A DNA stretch of 15,849 nt from an uncultured Clostridia bacterium (GTDB taxonomy: Bacteria > Bacillota > Clostridia > UBA1381 > UMGS1253), in the NCBI GenBank assembly GCA_937892135.1, contig CALAUK010000093.1, forward strand, positions 1-15,849, written 5' to 3'. This document shows, piece by piece, positions 15,299 to 15,849 of this stretch. The position numbers and the translations under genes are program-made. The stretch's first letter is position 1. Every line of letters starts with the position of its first letter. The notes under the pieces were generated by a model. The model made no database searches. It worked only from the letters and a program-made list of their open reading frames with translations, and was not told the DNA's origin.

Positions 15299-15666
15299 CC
15301 GAACGTAGAGCCTTGGAAGCCCAGCAGGATTCCGACGCCCAGGACTTCGTTCAGTCCCTGAAGGTGGATATGTTCTCCGACGAGGTTTTCGTTTTCACCC
15401 CCAAGGGCGATATTATCGATTTACCAAAAGGTGCCCTTCCACTTGATTTCGCCTACCGTCTTCATTCCGAAATCGGCGACCACGTGATGGGCGTCAAAAT
15501 CAATGGCAAAATGCGAAACTTAAACACCCGTTTAAATCATGGTGACGTAGTAGAAATTCTAACTTCCAAAAACGCTTCCCCCCGCGTCGGTTGGCTCGAT
15601 AAAATTAAAACTTCTCATGCCCGCCAAAAGCTCCGCTCTCAACTATCTAAACTAGGTAAGAACTAG
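15271..15666 (+). CDS. 3' fragment of a RelA/SpoT-type (p)ppGpp synthetase: TGS domain only
   Basis: The open frame from TTG 15271 encodes 131 residues. From about residue 11 onward it matches the end of the synthetase linker and the TGS domain of RelA/SpoT proteins: DAQDFVQSLKVDMFSDEVFV, FTPKGDIIDLPKGALPLDFA, YRLHSEIGDHVMGVKINGK, LNHGDVVEILTSK and WLDKIKTSHARQKLRSQ. The HD hydrolase and synthetase domains are absent, and the first residues lie across the join, so TTG 15271 is not a true start. A TAG stop comes a few residues after the TGS region, with no helical, zinc-finger or ACT domain, unlike full-length RelA. Some short-form homologues end here. Codons favour GCC, GAC, CTA and TCC more than the neighbours do, suggesting another source genome. 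It cannot make an alarmone enzyme as it stands. Confidence 0.8.
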   Translation: MSEALKKERAERRALEAQQDSDAQDFVQSLKVDMFSDEVFVFTPKGDIIDLPKGALPLDFAYRLHSEIGDHVMGVKINGKMRNLNTRLNHGDVVEILTSKNASPRVGWLDKIKTSHARQKLRSQLSKLGKN

Positions 15667-15797
15667 AAAATTCGGCAATGGTTGTTTTCGAGCCATGCCA
15701 CAACTAAAAAATCGTCACAAGCACAGCTTGCACGATTTTTTAGTTGATGGTGCTCAAGGCTGAAGTCTCGAAAATAACATCGCCAAGAATTTTCTAA
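15664..15797. repeat. Long imperfect inverted repeat with an internal terminator-like hairpin
   Basis: The outer arms share TAGAAAATTC at one end (15664-15673) and its complement GAATTTTCTA at the other (15788-15797). Similarity continues through GGCAATG...TTTTCGAG on the left against its counterpart at 15768-15787. The inner arms are a perfect 15-bp pair, CAACTAAAAAATCGT (15701-15715) with 15732-15746, capped by CAAGC-ACA-GCTTG. The right arm has about 14 extra bases. The relA-like TAG stop forms the left edge. The inner hairpin with its T6 run could terminate transcription; the whole may be a MITE-like or REP-like element. Confidence 0.65.
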
Positions 15798-15805
15798 ATA
15801 CCATA

Positions 15806-15814
15806 TGTTATAAT
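15806..15814 (+). promoter_or_regulatory. Extended -10 promoter directly before an ATG
   Basis: TGTTATAAT is a perfect extended -10 (TATAAT at 15809-15814). A start 6-7 nt downstream would fall on the A of the ATG at 15821, so the transcript would be leaderless. No good -35 and no Shine-Dalgarno are seen. Confidence 0.5.
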
Positions 15815-15820
15815 AGTTCA

Positions 15821-15849
15821 ATGAACGAAAAACGCCTAGAAAAGCTCAA
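15821..15849 (+). CDS. 5' end of an unknown gene, probably leaderless, cut by the window edge
   Basis: ATG at 15821 begins a frame reading MNEKRLEKL that runs off the window. It has no ribosome binding site; the only upstream signal is the TATAAT box six bases before the ATG. Nine residues are too few to name a product. Confidence 0.35.

Overview
The window reads as a piece of an AT-rich, low-GC Gram-positive genome, most likely an uncultured member of class Clostridia. Reasons: enzyme I of the sugar PTS, the Asp23-FakA-RecG gene order typical of Firmicutes, the compact ACT-containing SerA usual in Clostridia, strong AGGAGG-type ribosome binding sites, TTGACA/TATAAT-type promoters, and GC-hairpin-plus-T-run terminators. 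The taxon is inferred from gene content and was not tested by a search.

Layout: (1) 2-1110, the 3' part of ptsI (cut by the window edge) with its terminator. (2) 1154-3601, a serine biosynthesis pair serC-serA with its own promoter and terminator and a possible upstream operator. (3) 3611-4274, a single mntP manganese exporter gene, ending in a hairpin shared with the convergent operon. (4) 4273-9707, minus strand, a tight five-gene operon iorA-iorB-paaK-ACT protein-PLP lyase. It links 2-oxoacid (arylpyruvate) oxidation to acyl-CoA, an arylacetate-CoA ligase, a tandem ACT protein likely to sense an amino acid, and a methionine gamma-lyase-family enzyme. (5) 9735-10992, rmuC, divergent from that operon. 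(6) 11027-15187, asp23-fakA-recG with a promoter and a terminator. fakA has no ATG, GTG or TTG at its proper start; an ATA codon sits at ideal distance from the Shine-Dalgarno. (7) 15200-15849, a region that does not fit the rest: the 3' end of a minus-strand gene (NagB-like) joined head-to-head to the 3' end of a RelA/SpoT-type gene with different codon choice. A long imperfect inverted repeat and an apparently leaderless gene start follow. Both genes at the join lack their 5' parts, so this is most simply an assembly chimera or a recombination joint.

How it works together: the middle operon is the most interesting accessory unit. IorAB would convert indole-, phenyl- or hydroxyphenylpyruvate to arylacetyl-CoA plus reduced ferredoxin. 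PaaK connects arylacetate and arylacetyl-CoA, and the ACT and PLP proteins tie the unit to amino acid supply. The serine genes feed one-carbon and cysteine/methionine metabolism. The asp23-fakA-recG block is housekeeping (exogenous fatty acid use, envelope stress, replication-fork repair).

No intergenic gap exceeds 300 bases. No tRNA, rRNA, CRISPR array, insertion sequence or phage gene was seen.
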